DNA of 6,919 nucleotides, from positions 1-6,919 of the forward strand of contig JAADHX010000485.1 of assembly GCA_013151655.1 (NCBI GenBank). The letters are read 5' to 3'. Every line of letters starts with the position of its first letter. The first letter of the stretch is position 1. The translations under genes and the position numbers were made by a program. The DNA comes from Actinomycetota bacterium. Lineage in GTDB: Bacteria; Actinomycetota; Acidimicrobiia; Acidimicrobiales; Poriferisodalaceae. Under the pieces are notes generated by a model. That model had not been told where the DNA came from and did no database searches. It saw only the letters and a list, made by a program, of their open reading frames with translations. Positions 6,503 through 6,919 of this stretch are shown one piece after another.

Positions 6503-6919
6503 CGGCTGACCTCCACTACTGCATCAGAGCTGGTGACGTTGCCGCCGGTTGGGTCGCCGACACCAAGACTGGAGTACTCGGCCACAACGTTGTCGGAATC
6601 GAGGACCCCGAGGTTGACCATCAAAGGGAAGCTGAGGTTCCCGACAAGCACAAGACCAGCAACGCTCATTGCGAGGGGTCGCCGAACCGAGTTGATACGA
6701 GGGTTGTTGATGCCAAGGCTCTGGAACATCGACCAGATGCCGTGGTAGAGGTGAATCGCCAGAGCCGTGTTGGCCACCACATAGATGGCTGCAATCCACC
6801 ACGTGGACAGGCTGTTGGAAAGGTTGCCGTAAGGGTTGCCGCGCTGCCAGTCGGAGTCGATCCAACCCCAAGTCAGATCGGCCAGGTGGAAGAACACGTA
6901 GAGCAAGATGATGGGTCCG
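6499..6919 (-). CDS. sdhC: Succinate dehydrogenase cytochrome b subunit, C-terminal part (starts beyond the right edge)
   Basis: The last 139 codons of the membrane anchor are present; the start lies outside the window. Three hydrophobic segments are visible, numbered from the first full codon: about 1-15 (GPIILLYVFFHLADL), 39-68 (WWIAAIYVVANTALAIHLYH, then GIWSMFQSLG) and 81-106 (PLAMSVAGLVLVGNLSFPLM). These match helices III-V of the single-polypeptide, five-helix cytochrome b of B. subtilis/actinobacterial type. H11 and H56 or H59 are the probable heme ligands, corresponding to H113 and H155 of the B. subtilis protein; the exact pairing is inference. A polar tail of about 33 residues ends in VVEVSR. 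The TGA overlaps the sdhA ATG, placing it as the first gene of sdhCAB. Its promoter is not in the window. Confidence 0.93.
   Translation of the reverse strand, partial: GPIILLYVFFHLADLTWGWIDSDWQRGNPYGNLSNSLSTWWIAAIYVVANTALAIHLYHGIWSMFQSLGINNPRINSVRRPLAMSVAGLVLVGNLSFPLMVNLGVLDSDNVVAEYSSLGVGDPTGGNVTSSDAVVEVSR
6509..6514 (-). promoter_or_regulatory. Shine-Dalgarno sequence of sdhA
   Basis: GGAGGT lies within the last codons of sdhC, 6 bases before ATG at 6502. It supports coupled translation of the two genes across the ATGA overlap. Confidence 0.8.

Overview
The window reads like an actinobacterial chromosome segment, most plausibly class Acidimicrobiia. This assignment is an inference. It rests on three things: a B. 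subtilis/actinobacterial-type succinate dehydrogenase in the order sdhC-sdhA-sdhB; a secreted protein built from GYW...DGG..FGDA..FGS repeats plus an Excalibur domain, a combination I associate with Acidimicrobiia; and moderately high GC with GTG starts. Every gene I can support lies on the minus strand, so transcription runs from high to low coordinates.

From right to left, positions 6919-3798 hold the 3' part of sdhC, complete sdhA and complete sdhB. They are joined by 4-base stop/start overlaps (ATGA, GTGA), each preceded by a good Shine-Dalgarno sequence. Together they encode the membrane cytochrome b, the flavoprotein and the iron-sulfur subunit of a menaquinone-type succinate dehydrogenase/fumarate reductase.

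Positions 3798-3464, directly after sdhB, look intergenic but contain the wreck of a cation diffusion facilitator (CDF) metal transporter gene. Conserved blocks of the family lie in the right order in three reading frames. The stretches between them, which hold most membrane helices and the C-terminal cytoplasmic domain, are missing. The first block begins where a start overlapping the sdhB stop would have been, so an intact ancestor may have been a fourth gene of the sdh operon.

Positions 3396-1455 hold a plausible promoter, a Shine-Dalgarno sequence and a GTG-started 628-residue secreted protein. It has a signal peptide, six propeller-like repeats, an Excalibur calcium-binding motif and three Cys-paired C-terminal repeats. 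A 144-base gap with a small hairpin follows.

Positions 1310-1 hold a two-gene ABC exporter: an ATP-binding subunit overlapping (TGATG) an ABC-2 type permease that runs off the left edge. The ATP-binding subunit keeps Walker A and B but appears to have lost the Q-loop Gln, the LSGG signature, the D-loop and the H-loop His, so its catalytic competence is doubtful. No RNA gene, CRISPR array, insertion sequence or attachment site was seen.
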